Assembly: GCA_007115705.1 (NCBI GenBank) | Contig: QXEO01000342.1 | Coordinates: forward strand, 682,001 to 746,000 | Direction: 5' to 3' | DNA from: Dactylis glomerata | Taxonomy: Eukaryota; Streptophyta; Magnoliopsida; Poales; Poaceae | Length of the DNA: 64,000 nucleotides | Shown: in pieces, positions 33,070 to 46,100 of the stretch | Numbering within the stretch: position 1 is the stretch's first letter | Layout: each line of letters begins with the position of its first letter | Program-made: the position numbers and the translations under genes | Notes under the pieces: generated by a model | What the model saw: only the letters and a program-made list of their open reading frames with translations | What the model was told of the DNA's origin: nothing | The model's database searches: none

Positions 33070-36000
33070 ATGCCATCAGACAACACCGAGCCACAGCCAC
33101 TGGAGGGTGAAGCCTTGCAGGCTCACGTCACCAAACTTTTGTCTGATCACATGCAGGATGTGGACAAGCGTTTTAGTGACACGATGGAGCAACTCGAGGG
33201 ACTCGAGACCGCCTTCACCGCCAAACTCGACGCTAAATTCCAGGAGGTGCTCGCACGCTTACCACCCCCACTGCCGGCTCGCGCGCCTCCGCCACAACCG
33301 ACTCGCGTGGCTCCTACACCGGCCGTTGGGGGACGTGCACAACGCGTTCTACATCACCCGGCACAAACTTCGGCTGCGGGTGCTGCTGCGGGAGCTACGG
33401 GTGTTACACAGGCCCGCGATGCACAGCAGGATGATTACTACGGGGAAGATGAGTACGAGGGCGAGTACGCGGACGACTTCACAGTTGATCAGCCACCTGG
33501 TCGTCCTCGGCCCTACATTCGCCGTCCACCTCCTCGTCCGCTGGTACGTGATGATGACCATGTTGCTAAGCTGAAATTACGTGTTCCTACATTTGATGGT
33601 CGCTATAACCCTGATGCATACCTCTCTTGGGAATTAGAATTAGACCAGCGTTTTGCATGCTTAAATTATCCCGAGGATAGACGTGTTAGTGCTGCTACTT
33701 GTGAGTTCACTAGCTTTGCTTCCATATGGTGGTCTGAATATTGTCGTGCTAATCATGCTAATCCAATCACTACATGGGATGCTTTAAAACAGGCTATGCG
33801 TATTCGTTTTGTTCCACCATATTATCAGCGTTCCATGCTTACCAAATTAGCACGTCTAGATCAAGGCAAAAATTCTATAGAGGATTACTATCAGGAGTTG
33901 CAAACTGGCATGCTACGTTGTGGTATAGAGGAGGATAATGAAGCATTAATGGCACGTTTTGTAGGCGGGTTAAATAAGGAAATTCAGACCATTCTTCGAT
34001 ATAAATCTTATCACACTATTACCCGTTTGTTCCATCTTGCTTGCAATGCTGAATGTGAAGTGCAGGATCGACGCGAGGCGACGCGAACTAATTTTTCTGC
34101 AGGGCGTTCTTCTTGGAGATCACAGAATTCGGCGTCAAGGCCGGCTGCACCTACACCTCCAGCGACCACATCCATGCGATCTGCAGCATCTGCACCACCT
34201 CCGTTTGCTGCACGGAAGACTACTACGGGACCAGCCCCGAGCGCTGCGTCCTCCATGGCATCTACAGGCAAGTCCAGCCAAATTCAGTGCCGCAAATGTG
34301 GTGGACTTGGTCACTTTGCACGCGATTGTGCCTCTTCCCGCGTGATGATTGCTCTTGAGGATGGTGGATACGACTCCGCCAGTGATTATGATGAAGATAC
34401 TTTGGCTCTTATTGCATCTGATGAACAATGTGCTGCTGCATCCACGGAGCAAGATTCTGAATATATGGCTACAGAACATGCGGAGAAATACCCGAGTTTA
34501 GTTGCACAGCGAGTCTTGAGTGCACAAATTACCAAGGCTGAGCCTGACCAGCGCCATAATCTGTTCCATACCAAGGGCGTGGTTAAAGATCGCTGTATTC
34601 ACATTATTATTGATGGTGGAAGCTGCAACAACTTGGCGAGCATGGAGATGGTTGATAAGCTTGCTCTTACGACACGACCCCATCCTCGTCCATATCACAT
34701 TCAATGATTTAATAACAGCGGCAAGGTTAAGGTAACACGTACAGTTCGTGTGCATTTTACTATTGCTGCATATGCTGATTATGTTGAGTGTGATGTTGTT
34801 CCTATGCAAGCATGTGCTCTTTTACTTGGTAGACCATGGCAATTTGATACAAATTCTATACACTATGGTAGCAAAAATCAGTATTCTCTTGTTCATAATG
34901 ATAAGAAAATTGTGTTACTTCCCATGTCTCCTGAAAGTATTTTAAAAGATGATCTTGCTAGAGCTAGTAGAGCACATAATGAGGGGAAAAAGCTGAGCGA
35001 AAATCAGATTGTTGCTAAGGAACTTATGCCTTCTACAAGTACTTCTAAATCTGCTCCCAAACATGCTAATGAAATTTGTTTGAAAAGTACTTGTTTGCTA
35101 GCTAGCAAATCTGATATTTCTGAAATTGATGTGAGTACTACTGCCTGTTATGCTATCATTTGCAAAGAAGTGTTGTTTTCAGCTGAGGAGATACCTTCTT
35201 CTTTGCCACCTGCTGTTGCTAACATTTTGCAGGAGTATGCAGACGTTTTTCCACAAGATGTACCTCCAGGACTGCCACCTATTGGTGGAATTGAGCACCA
35301 AATTGATTTGATTCCTGGAGCATCTTTGCCCAACCGTGCGACATATCGTACCAATCCGGAGGAGACGAAAGAGATTCAGCGACAAATTCAAGAACTTCTT
35401 GACAAGGGTCATATTCGTGAGTCTCTTAGTCCTTGTGTTGTTCCTATTATTTTGGTACCAAAGAAAGATGGTTCTTCGCGCATGTGTACTGATTGTAGAG
35501 CAATCAATAATATTACTATTCGCTATCGTCATCCTATTCCTCGTTTAGATGACATGCTTGATGAATTGAGTGGCTCTACCATGTTTTCTAAGGTTGATTT
35601 GCGTAGTGGTTACCACCAAATTCGTATGAAGTTAGGAGATGAATGGAAAACTGCGTTTAAAACTAAATTTGGCCTATATGAGTGGTTAGTGATGCCTTTT
35701 GGTTTAACTAATGCTCCCAGCACTTTCATGAGATTAATGAATGAAGTTTTACGTGCTTTTATTGGACATTTTGTGGTGGTATATTTTGATGATATATTGA
35801 TATATAGCAAATCTGTAGAAGAACATTTGGAACATTTACGTGCTGTTTTTGATGCTTTACGTGCTGCACGTTTGTTTGGTAACATTGCAAAGTGCACCTT
35901 TTGCACGAATAGAGTTGCTTTTCTTGGCTATGTTGTTACAGCATAGGGTATTGAAGTTGATCCCGCCAAGATTGAAGCAATTTCGAGTTGGCCACAACCT

Positions 36001-38184
36001 AAAACAGTCACACAAGTCAGGAGCTTCCTTGGCCTCGCTGGATTTTATAGGCGCTTTGTGAAAGATTTTGGTTCCATTGCAGCGCCGCTGAACGAGCTTA
36101 CTAAGAAAGATGTGCCCTTTGTTTGGGGCAATGCACAACAAGACGCCTTCATGTTTCTCAAAGATAAGCTTACACATGCTCCTTTACTCCAACTTCCTGA
36201 TTTTAATAAGACTTTTGAGTTGGAATGTGATGCTAGTGGAATTGGTTTAGGAGGAGTGTTGTTACAAGAGGGTAAACCTGTTGCATATTTTAGTGAGAAA
36301 TTGAGTGGAGCTAGTTTGAACTATTCTACTTATGATAAGGAATTATATGCTCTTGTTCGAACATTAGAAACTTGGCAACATTATTTATGGCCTAAAGAAT
36401 TTGTTATACATTCTGATCATGAATCTTTGAAGCATATTCGTAGTCAAGCTAAGTTGAATAAACGTCATGCAAAGTGGGTTGAATTCATTGAATCTTTTCC
36501 TTATGTTATTAAACACAAAAAGGGTAAAGATAATATTATTGCTGATGCTTTGTCACGTCGTTATGCCATGTTATCTCAACTTGACTTCAAAATCTTTGGA
36601 TTGGAAACTATCAAAGAACAATATGTGAACGATGCAGATTTTAAAGATGTTTTGCAGCATTGTTTAGAGGGTAGAACTTGGAACAAATTCGTCCTCAATG
36701 ATGGGTTTGTGTTCCGTGCTAACAAACTATGCATTCCAGAAGGTTCCGTTCGTCTTTTGTTGTTGCAGGAGGCGCATGGAGGAGGATTAATGGGTCACTT
36801 TGGAGTAAAGAAGACAGAAGACGTACTTGCTACACACTTCTTTTGGCCACGCATGAGAAGGGATGTTGAGAGGTTTGTTGCTCGCTGCACAACATGTCAA
36901 AAAGCTAAGTCCCGCCTTAATCCACATGGTTTATATATGCCTCTTCCTGTTCCTAGTGTACCTTGGGAGGATATTTCTATGGACTTTGTGTTAGGATTAC
37001 CTCGAACACAGAAGGGGAGGGATAGTATTTTTGTGGTTGTGGATAGATTTTCTAAGATGGCACACTTTATTCCTTGTCATAAGAGTGATGATGCTGCTCA
37101 TGTTGCTGAATTATTCTTTCGCGATGTTGTTCGCTTGCATGGTGTGCCTAATACTATTGTTTCAGATCGTGATACTAAATTTCTTAGTCATTTTTGGAGA
37201 TGTTTATGGGCTAGGTTGGGGACTAAATTGCTGTTTAGTACTACATGTCATCCCCAAACTGATGGACAAACTGAAGTAGTAAATAGAACTTTATCTACCA
37301 TGTTAAGGGCTGTTTTAAAGAAGAACTTAAAAATGTGGGTAGATTGTTTACCTCATATTGAATTTGCTTACAATCGTTCCGTGCATTCTACAACTAAGTT
37401 ATGTCCTTTTGAGATTGTGTATGGTTTTGTTCCTCGTGCACCTATTGATTTATTACCTATTCCATCTTCGGTGCAACATAATTTTGATGCTACACAACGT
37501 GCTGAACAGATTCTTACGTTGCATAGGATTACTAAGGAAAATATAGAACGTATGAATGCTAAATATAAAGTTGCTGGTGATAAAGGACGAAAGCATATTG
37601 TGTTTGATGTGGGAGATCTAGTTTGGTTGCATTTGCGCAAAGATCGTTTTCCTGATTTGCGCAAGTCTAAATTAATGCCACGTGCTGCTGGTCCTTTTAA
37701 AGTGTTAGAGAAAATGAATGATAATGCATATAAACTTGAGCTTCCTGCAAAGATGGGCACGGTAAGTCCTTCATTTAACATTGCAGATTTGAAGCCATAC
37801 TTTGGAGAAGAAGATGAGATTGCGTCGAGGACGACTTCAATTCAAGAAGGGGAGGATGATGAGGACATCCCTACGGTTGATACAACCGTTGCACCTACAG
37901 CCACACTTCCTCATATTCCACAATTCCAAGGACCTCTCACAAGAGCTCGTGCACGCTAACTAAATTATCAGGTACTTTCGTTTCTAGGAACTATTCCTAA
38001 TATTCATGAGAATATGATGCTGCCTAAATCAGATGTGTTTATATTACTTAGGAATGATGGGCCTAGCATGGATGAGAGGGACAAGCATTGGAGCATGATC
38101 GTGCATGGAGAGGATGGCACCAATCGTGTGAGGATTCAGGATGACGCTACAAGTGAAGATTTCAGAACTTTGAAGCCACCATAA
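33070..38184 (+). pseudogene. Element E gag-pol polyprotein (frame with three nonsense changes)
   Basis: One frame, no frameshifts. Domains in order: acidic N-terminus; Gag capsid region (KLRVPTFDGRYNPDAYLSW, about residues 168-330); zinc knuckle CRKCGGLGHFARDC (about 410); protease IIIDGGSCNNL (about 515); RT with YFDDILIYS (about 905); RNase H LECDASGIGLGG; integrase with CTTCQKAK, DISMDF, VSDRDTKF and TEVVNR; SPSFNIADLKPYF. Stops: TGA at 34705 where relatives have Trp, TAG at 35944, and TAA at 37957 where the 5' LTR copy has CAA. The frame originally ran into the 3' LTR to about 38184. It encodes all enzymes needed for retrotransposition; nonsense changes make this copy inactive without readthrough. 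Confidence 0.93.
37844..37856 (+). other. Polypurine tract of element E
   Basis: AAGAAGGGGAGGA just before TGATGAGGACAT; identical to that of family B and similar to family A. Confidence 0.88.
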
Positions 38185-38795
38185 TGCTGCAAGGATGCTT
38201 GGACGAAATTCACAAGTTACTCAATCATAAAATTCGTCCAAGGCTTTATATGGTGCTGCGTCACCTTATTTTATGGGTTAAACCCATGTATTTTCGTCAT
38301 AGGTATTTTAGGGATTTTCTGGAGGCTGTTTGAGTGGAAATTGGCCCATCTAGGGCTATTTTCAGATGGCCCATTAGGGCTATACGAAAATCCCTGCCCT
38401 TTCCCTCATATATACCTCCTCCTAGCCGTCATTAGAACTCGGATTTTGTTTAGTTAAAGACTTAGCCACGAGCTACTCTTCGCCATAGGCACAAGTGTCA
38501 AATCGACCTTTTGTACTACGCACAGACAGAATCCCACCTCTTCAATAAAGCCTTCATCTTTATTCGCAATATCTTGATTGCAACTATAATTCTTGCTTGT
38601 TCTTCGATTGCTTGCAGGAATTGATCCTCGTGATCAGGTTGATCTAGCTCCGGCGTGATCAATAGCCTCGGAAGTTGGTGTATCGATTGCTAAGGCGCAT
38701 CGTCTCGCACGTTTGTAGTTGGATCGTCAACGTCGACCTCCACCATAATCGCTAATTATCGTCTCATCGAAAGATCGGGCACCTTTACCCTATCA
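37857..38795 (+). repeat. 3' LTR of element E
   Basis: 939 bp; three bases longer than the 5' copy (CACAGACAGAATCCC versus CACAGACATCCC). It ends CCCTATCA before the AGGGG duplication. Confidence 0.95.
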
Positions 38796-38819
38796 AGGGG
38801 CGGCAGCGCTATCGACGGC

Positions 38820-39383
38820 TGACGAAGGAATAGCAAATGGGCCCTCGATATTTGCCTACCTGGTTTTCGGTCCAGAGAAGGTTACTATCGAAGGAGTTGC
38901 AAGGCCCATAAGGACAGCGGCTGGACGCGGCCCAGGAGCTACACTTGGCGTGCAAGCAAGGATTCGAAGAGTCCAAGTGGGATTAGTCCTCGATTAGGGC
39001 TTATTCAAAACCAATCCGATCTATATTTTTCTTGAGGGACAATCCTGAGACCCAGCCTTCGCATATAAAAGGCTGGGAGGGAGGTCTAGAAACCCTAGAC
39101 ACTTTTCCACCACCTCACGCCGGAGCGCTCGATACTTAGAGCTCTCTGCCTCAGCTAGATCCAATCTATGCCACCATTGTAACACCTCCATCAAAGCCAC
39201 CCCATCAATAAAAAGTCAGACAAGCAGGACGTAGGTCATTACCCTACCAAGGGGGCCAAACCTGGGTAAAACCTCGTGTTCCTCTGCTTTCGTCTGATCG
39301 CCGTTGTGTTCGCCGGATCCCAGAATGCGCTCCATAGATCGAAAGCCCTCAAACATGGGCATTGCCGGGGTAGAATCTCGTCA
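38820..39383 (+). repeat. 5' LTR of element D
   Basis: 564 bp, TGACGAAGG...CTCGTCA, homologous to the LTRs of element C. Core promoter TATAAAAGG at 39064-39072. The gag ATG at 39355 lies within it. Confidence 0.93.
39064..39072 (+). promoter_or_regulatory. TATA box of element D 5' LTR
   Basis: TATAAAAGG within CTTCGCATATAAAAGGCTGGG-type context, conserved in all four C/D LTRs. Confidence 0.75.
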
Positions 39384-42302
39384 ATTGGCATCGACCGTGG
39401 GGACGACGGGATCTGGATCTACGGATTCGCCGGCTCCATCACCAACCAACGCCAAGATCGACATTGACAACACCATCGACACCGCCGTCGGCATCACTGT
39501 GCCGACCGACATCGACACCAACGCTAAGATCAACATCGACACCATCATCGACACCACCATCGACACCGTCGCCGGCATCTCTATGTCGGCCATCATCGAT
39601 GCCAACCCTCCGAAACTAGAGGTTGACATCGTGGAATCGATCGTCATCGACACCGCCTCGCCAAGCGCCACCGACCTCACTCCGGCCGCGACTATCGTCG
39701 GCCCTACTTCAGGCACGGCAGGAGCGGTCTCGACGGCGACCGGAGGCTTCGACATGTCCTTCGGACTGTTCAACTTCCGCTGTGGACAGTGATGGAGCAA
39801 TGGAGGTGATCTTCATCAGTGACTCAGCCCCGCTCACGGCCGAAACAAGCGCACCACCAGCTGTCGGGGGCAAGCCCTCGACAATTGCGCTACTGGCGCC
39901 ATCGGAGGAGGAATTAAAGCTGAGAACTTCGGCCCCGTCAGTTGGGTCGAACGATTTCGAAGATCCACCTCCATCCCCAACCACCGCCTACTGCATCGAT
40001 TGCGACGCATACCACTATGTGGGCGCCAGAAATTTCTCATCTCACGAGATCGCCGGCTGTGAAGATCCTCGGGGGGCGCCGCAGCTGTCTACCCGACGAT
40101 ATCGAGTGTGAGCGGGCTCTCAACGCCCTCACGCTTCATACTACACCCTATTACCCCGATTATGTCGAGGGGTTGTACTCAGACTACACGTGCTCGGACG
40201 ACAACGACGTCGACCCTGAAGCTAAGGGGAAGATTGGCAATTCGGCTAGCTCTTATTCAAGCGAATCTGCCGCATCAAGCAATGGGTACACGGTCGATTA
40301 TGACCCTGACTTCGTGATTGAGGTCGAATCTTACATCGGAGATGACGACATCTACCCTCCAGCACTGGGCGAAATCAGTGACGATTCGACCCCGTCGTTC
40401 GGAGGGCACTGCATGATGGCGTCGCATGGAGACGGGAACGAGCACAGATCCAATGACGGTCGAAACCGGTCAAACACCGGTCGACAGTTCATAACGCAAG
40501 AACAGATCCGGTACGCAAGGAGAGTGTACGCGGGCGAAGCAGATATAGGTCCTAACCCAAGCCCGTAGGAGCTAGCTGTGCTCCGATTTGTCGTCCAGGA
40601 GCAGAAGGACCAGATCAGCGCCGACAGGCACATCTTAGAGCGACGCAGAGACGAGGCCGACGCGTCTAGCAGAAGACGGGCCGCACTATCGTCCCATTAT
40701 TCGTCAAGCGTCCAACATAGGACACGGTCGCATATCCCGCCGGGGGCCAATATGCACAATGTCGCCCGAAACTTGGAAGCGGAGTTTAATGAAGCAGATC
40801 TGCTACCCAAGACCAAGGAAGCTGCGATCATGGCAACAGCAGCATACATTGCTGCAAACGCAGCCAACGACGACGAGCATATGAGGCACTTGCGAAATCT
40901 GGCGCTCGAAGGAGTTAGGGTGCTTCAAGGCACAGCTAACCAAAAACGTGAAACGATGCTGAGAAGGGCCATCCCGCCAGTCGAGCAGTCCAGACACCCA
41001 GCAGCAGTGCCAGCAGTCGTGCCTAGGACTCAGGTGGTGGAACCTATCAACGGAGACCTTCGACATGGCTTGGCTCAGAATAGAGTCGACCACGGGCGTG
41101 CGCGACGCGAGGCTCGTTGCTTCGAGGAGGAACGCGATCTGGAGGCGTTCGCCGGCAATCACGATGGGCTATGCGGAGCGGAGTACTTTAGTCTCCTGAT
41201 CCGTTCTACACCATTGCCAAAAGGGATCAAGCTCAGCGATGGTGTTGTCAAGTTCAATGGGTAGCAGGACCCTCGAATTTGGCTCGATGACTTCATGACC
41301 GCCGTCACAATCGGCGGCGGATCCAGAGATAACGCTCTCCAGCTGCTGTCGCTGCACTTGAAGGACAACGCAAGGGCATGGCTGAACAACCTTGCTCCGG
41401 ACAGCATTCGCTCTTGGGAGGAATTTCGGCAAGCGTTCATCGCGAACTTTCGAGGCACTTCACGACGGCCCACGTCGTTTGAAGAACTGCGCCTGTGCGT
41501 ACAGAGGGCCGGAGAAAATCTGAGGTCATACATTTCACGATGGATCAGCCTCCGCAATACGGCGGAAAATATTTCGCCCGAAAGAGCCATCGACGCCTTT
41601 CGGGATGGCCTCATCCAACGCGACTTCAAGGAGGAGCTGGGGCGCTGTAAGCCGAAAACTGTCGACCATCTCATGAGTTTGGCGAACAAGTGGGCTGATG
41701 GAGAAGATTCCATATCAGCACCTAGAAGCCGTCGCCGATCAGCGGAGCGCGACGCTGATGCAAAAGATCAATTCCACACCAGCTCCCGAAAGAAAGGTCG
41801 TAGGAATCGCTACGATGACGCAGATACCTCAGATATGGTAGCAGTAGGCTACGTAAATGAGGACCGTGACGATAGTCGTGACGGACCGCGACGAGGAAAC
41901 AACTACTATGGCAATAGCAGTAGAAGCGCTGGCCGTGATTCGAGGCCAAAAACGGAGTGGCGCCAAAAGCGGGATCAGCCACAGCTGTCAGCAGAAGAGA
42001 TGCTCGATGGGGGGTGCACAAGACACACGTACCTCGATAAAGATGGGATACAAAGACCCGCTCATCTTCTCATCGAGTGCAGAGAATTCCTTCGCCTTAG
42101 TCGAGCGCTTCAAGAGAGGATGCAAACCGAGCAGCCGGTGGCAGGCGCGATAGCTTTCAATGCTCCGCCACCACGGCCCAACCCGCCGGCAAATGTGGTA
42201 CAACAGGGCCAACAGGGCCAGCAGAGCCATCAGGCCGCCACGATTCAGCATGTTGAGCCACGGCAGCTAGCCGTCAAAGAAGAGGCGTTCCCGTCGCCAT
42301 GA
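39355..42302 (+). pseudogene. Element D Gag, starting inside the LTR
   Basis: From ATG 39355 (MGIAGVESRQ) the frame crosses the LTR end and the primer site (LASTVGTTG). An Asp/Thr-rich N-terminal region follows. One frameshift near 39780 and another near 40080 separate frames ending at 39792, 40111 and 40568 (the last at a TAG). From 40578 the frame is open apart from a TAG at 41262 in CAG context. It holds HYSSSVQHRTRSHIPP, the capsid-like region WLDDFMTAVTIGGGS...WEEFRQAFIANFRG and a basic/Arg-Asp-rich C-terminus. Comparison with element C's frame shows the N-terminal region belongs to Gag. Confidence 0.85.
39385..39404 (+). other. Primer binding site of element D
   Basis: TTGGCATCGACCGTGGGGAC, one base after the LTR. 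Element C has TTGGCGCCGACC, so D carries CG-to-CA and related changes. Confidence 0.7.
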
Positions 42303-42308
42303 GGCTTC

Positions 42309-42758
42309 ATGCCTATGATTCAGAGAGGGCGTCCGACGAATAAAGTGCAGCGGAAGCGCACAAGAGAAGTATTTCATGCCGAACACGCAAAGTTGGCCAT
42401 GCCCGAATATCTGAACTGGTCAGAGCACCCGATCGGCTTCGACTGGTCAGACCATCCACCAAAGATCCCACGCCCTGGACATCACGCACTGGTCCTCAAG
42501 GCGCAGATAGGGGGTTTCACCTCGAAGAAAGTGTTCATGGATGGTGGGAGCAGCCTGAACCTCATCTATGCAGACACATTGCGGAAGATAAAGATCCCGA
42601 TGGATAACCTCTTGCCGACAAAGATGTCCTTCCACAGAATCATCCCAGGGAAGCCGACATACCCATTGGGGGCAATACACCTGGACGTCATCTTCGGTAC
42701 TCCATCAAACTTCAGGAAGGAGAAGATCGAATTCGAAGTCGTCGACTGGCCCTCATAG
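42309..42758 (+). pseudogene. Element D protease region
   Basis: A 149-residue frame with KVFMDGGSSLNLIY (active-site-like D-G-G-S) after a conserved SEHPIGFDWSDHPPKIP region, in phase with gag. It stops at TAG 42756 (WPS*YHAILG); the flap region continues downstream with further lesions (42759-43144). Confidence 0.8.
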
Positions 42759-43144
42759 TACCACGCCATCCTCGGCGACCAGCGTTCGCCCAATTCATGG
42801 CGGTGTGACACTATGCTTACCTAAAGCTGTGGATGCCCGCGAATAGAGGACCACTGACGATCAGCGGTAGCTTTGCGCGCTCTGAGAATTGCGACAAGGA
42901 CTTCAACAGCATGTCCCAAACATTCGGAGTGCACGAGGAGCTTCATCATATCAGGGAGGCCACCGTCATCGACATCAATCCACCGGCGCAACAGAACGCC
43001 CCAGAGTTGTCATTCGATGCTAGCAAAGACACCTGAGAGCACCAGATCCACCCGATAGATCCAACCAAGACTGCGCGGGTGTCAAATTCTCTCTCCCCCG
43101 CATAGGAAAGCGCGCTTGTCAAGTTCCTCCGTGAGCACTGGAGG

Positions 43145-46100
43145 ATGTTCGCCTGCTGTCCAGCAGATATGCCAGGCATCCCCAGGGAACTCGCTGAGCA
43201 CGAGCTAAAAATCTTTCCCAACACGAAGCCGGTCAAGCAATCAATGCGCCGGTACAACCCGGAAAAGGCCCGGTTAATGGGCGAAGAAATCAACCATCTC
43301 CTTGAGGCAAAGTTCATCAGGGAGATCAAGGAGGCCACATGGCTTTCGCCACCGGTCATGGTGGAAAAGAAGGACACCAAGATCTACAAGATGTGCATCG
43401 ACTTCACGGCGCTGAACAAGCACTGCCCGAAAGACTACCTTCCTCTACCCCGAATCGACTAGATCATCGATTCTACTGCGGGATGTGAGCGCCTTTCATT
43501 CCTCGATGCGTACTCCGGGTACAACCAGATAAGGCTGAAGGTGGAGGACGAAGACAAGACGGCGTTCATCACCCTGCATGGGGTGTACTGCTACATGACA
43601 ATGCCTTTCGGGCTCAAGAACGCGGGAGCTACCTATCAACGGTGCATGCAGGCGTGCCTGAAGGAACAGATCGGTCGCAACATCGAGGTCTACGTCGACG
43701 ACATCGTTATCAAAACCGCGAAAGCAGACAGCCTGCTCGACGACCTATGAGAAACCTTTGCCAACCTCGACCGCTACAGCATCAAGCTCAACCCGAAGAA
43801 ATGTTCCTTCGGGGTGCCTATAGGCCAGCTGCTGGGCTACCTCATCTCCGAAAGAGGAATCGAGGGCAACCCAGAGAAGATCCAGGCCATTATCAACATG
43901 CAGCCGCCAAAAACGCTTTGACATGTCCAGCAGTTGACGGGTTGACTAGCAGCGCTTAGCCGCTTCATAAGCAAGCTCGGCGAAAAGGCTCTCCCTTTCT
44001 ACTGGCTACTTCGGAAGATGGACAACTTCAAGTGGACAGAAGAGGCGCAAGCCGCGTTCGATGATCTCAAGCGTCGTCTTTCGACATCACCAGTCCTAGT
44101 CACCCCCCGAGAGAAAGAGCCAATGTTGCTATACATAGCGGCCACAAATCAAGTCGTCAGTTCGGTCCTTGTGGTTGAGCGTGCGAAGGATGGCAAAGAG
44201 CACGGAGTTCAAAGGCCGGTATACTACCTCAGCGAGGTCTTATCTCCGACCAAGCAGCGGTATCCCCACTACCAGAAGCTAGCATATGCCATCTACATGG
44301 CAGGGAAGAAACTACCGCACTACTTCGAGTGCCATTCCATCATAGTGGTGGCTTCGAACCCAGTGTCCAGCATCCTCAACAACCCAGACGCCACAGGACG
44401 CGTGTCGCTATGGTGGATCATGCTAGGACCCTGGGAAATCACGTACCAGCGCTAGTCGGCAATCAAGTCACAAGTCCTACCAGATTTCATAGCCGAATGG
44501 ATGGAAGCACAGATGCCTGAACTCCCGGACCTGTTGAATAGTTGGACCATATTCGTCGATGGGTCTAAGCGGGTCTCGGGAGCAGGAGCAGGAGTGGTCC
44601 TTGTATCGCCACAAGGGGACAAGATGCGCTATGTCCTCCGCATGCGCTTCACGAACCCCTTGAACAACGAGGCAGAGTACGAAGCCGTTCTGCACGGCAT
44701 GTGCATGGCGAAAGCCTGCGGGGCCACCCGCATCAAGATTCATGGAGACTCAAACCTCATCGCCTAGCAAGTCATGAAGGAGTGCGACGCGACCTGTGCA
44801 AACATGATCGCATATCGCGCCATGTACGACAAGCTCGAAGGCGACTTCGAGGGGTGCGAGGTAACACACATCGGCAGGGAAAGCAATGAAGAGGCAGACA
44901 ACCTAGCCAACATCGGGTCGAGGTGCCTGCCAATACCGCCAGGAGTCTTCTTCGAGGAGATATCCAAGCGCTCTGTCAAGATCAAGCCAGCAACCGACCC
45001 AGCATTAGCAACATGCTTGAGGGCTAAGCAGGCAAACCCCACCCTAGCAGCGGGAACAGAAGACCTCCCCAAGGACGCAGCTACAGTCATGCTCGTCGAA
45101 GCAGTCTGGACAAAGCCGTACCTAGCCTACCTGGCGCGAGGCGAACTCCTAGAGGATCCCATCCATCGTCGACAGGTCATGCGGCGCTCCAAGGCCTTCA
45201 CAATAATCAACGGGGAACTCTACAAGCATAGCACCACAGGGGTACTCCAACGGTGCATAGCGCAAGAGGATGGAATCTCCCTCCTTCGAGAGATCCATGA
45301 AGGAACCTGCGGGCACCATGCCAGCAGTCGAGCTCTTGTTACTAAGGCCTTTCGATCAGGGTTCTATTGGCTCTCGGCCCTCTACGACGCCAGGAACATC
45401 GTCCAGCATTGCGAAGCATGCCAGCTATTCGCCACCAAGCCTCACGCACCCGCGTCAGAGCTGCACACCATCCCTGTTGCCTGGCCCTTCGCGCAATGGG
45501 GCCTCGATCAAGTAGGGCCTCTGCCCAAGTCATCTCGAGGAAGTCATACATACCTGCTGGTCGCGGTGGACAAATTCTCCAAATGGATCAAAGCTGTCCT
45601 GGTCACCAATCAAGAGGCGACCACGGCGGTCAAGTTCTTCGAGTCCATCATCTACCGGTATGGCGTACCGAACAGCATCATCATCGACAACGGCACCAAC
45701 TTCACCTCGGGCGAATTCCAAGAGTTGGCCAAAAACCTTGGTATCAAGATCAAGTATGCCTCGGTAGCGCATCCAAAGTCCAACGGCCAAGTCGAAAAGG
45801 CCAACGGGCTCGTCTGTGCAGGCCTAAAGAAGCGACTCCTTCGACCCCTCAAACGCGCGACAGGCGCTTGGGTCGAGGAACTGCCTTCGGTCTTATGGAG
45901 CCTGCGGACTACGCCCAACTCTTCGACCGGCTACACGCCATTCTTCCTGCTTTTCGGTGCAGAAGTAGAGCTACCTATGGACGTACGCTACTGTGCGCCC
46001 CGCATGGTGGCCTACGTCAAGGAGGACGCAGAAAAGGCATTGGCAGATGCCCAAGACCTGCTGGATGAAGCTCAGGACGTCGCCCTCGCCCGCTCGGGAG

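Larger units (their letters stand above)
30994..38795 (+). mobile_element. Element E: young Ty3/Gypsy (CRM-like chromovirus), nearly intact
   Basis: A 7.8-kb element with LTRs of 936 and 939 bp and TSD AGGGG (30989-30993, 38796-38800). A single gag-pol frame of about 1,630 codons (33070-37959) is broken only by two stops, and a third lies just inside the 3' LTR. By eye the LTRs differ at roughly ten positions, about one percent, which points to recent insertion. It is the best candidate in the window for the autonomous partner of family A. Confidence 0.95.

Noticed and set aside
38801..38819. Exact target-site duplication for element D
   Set aside because: The flanks ACGGC and GCAGC differ at two of five bases; a decayed duplication is possible but not shown.
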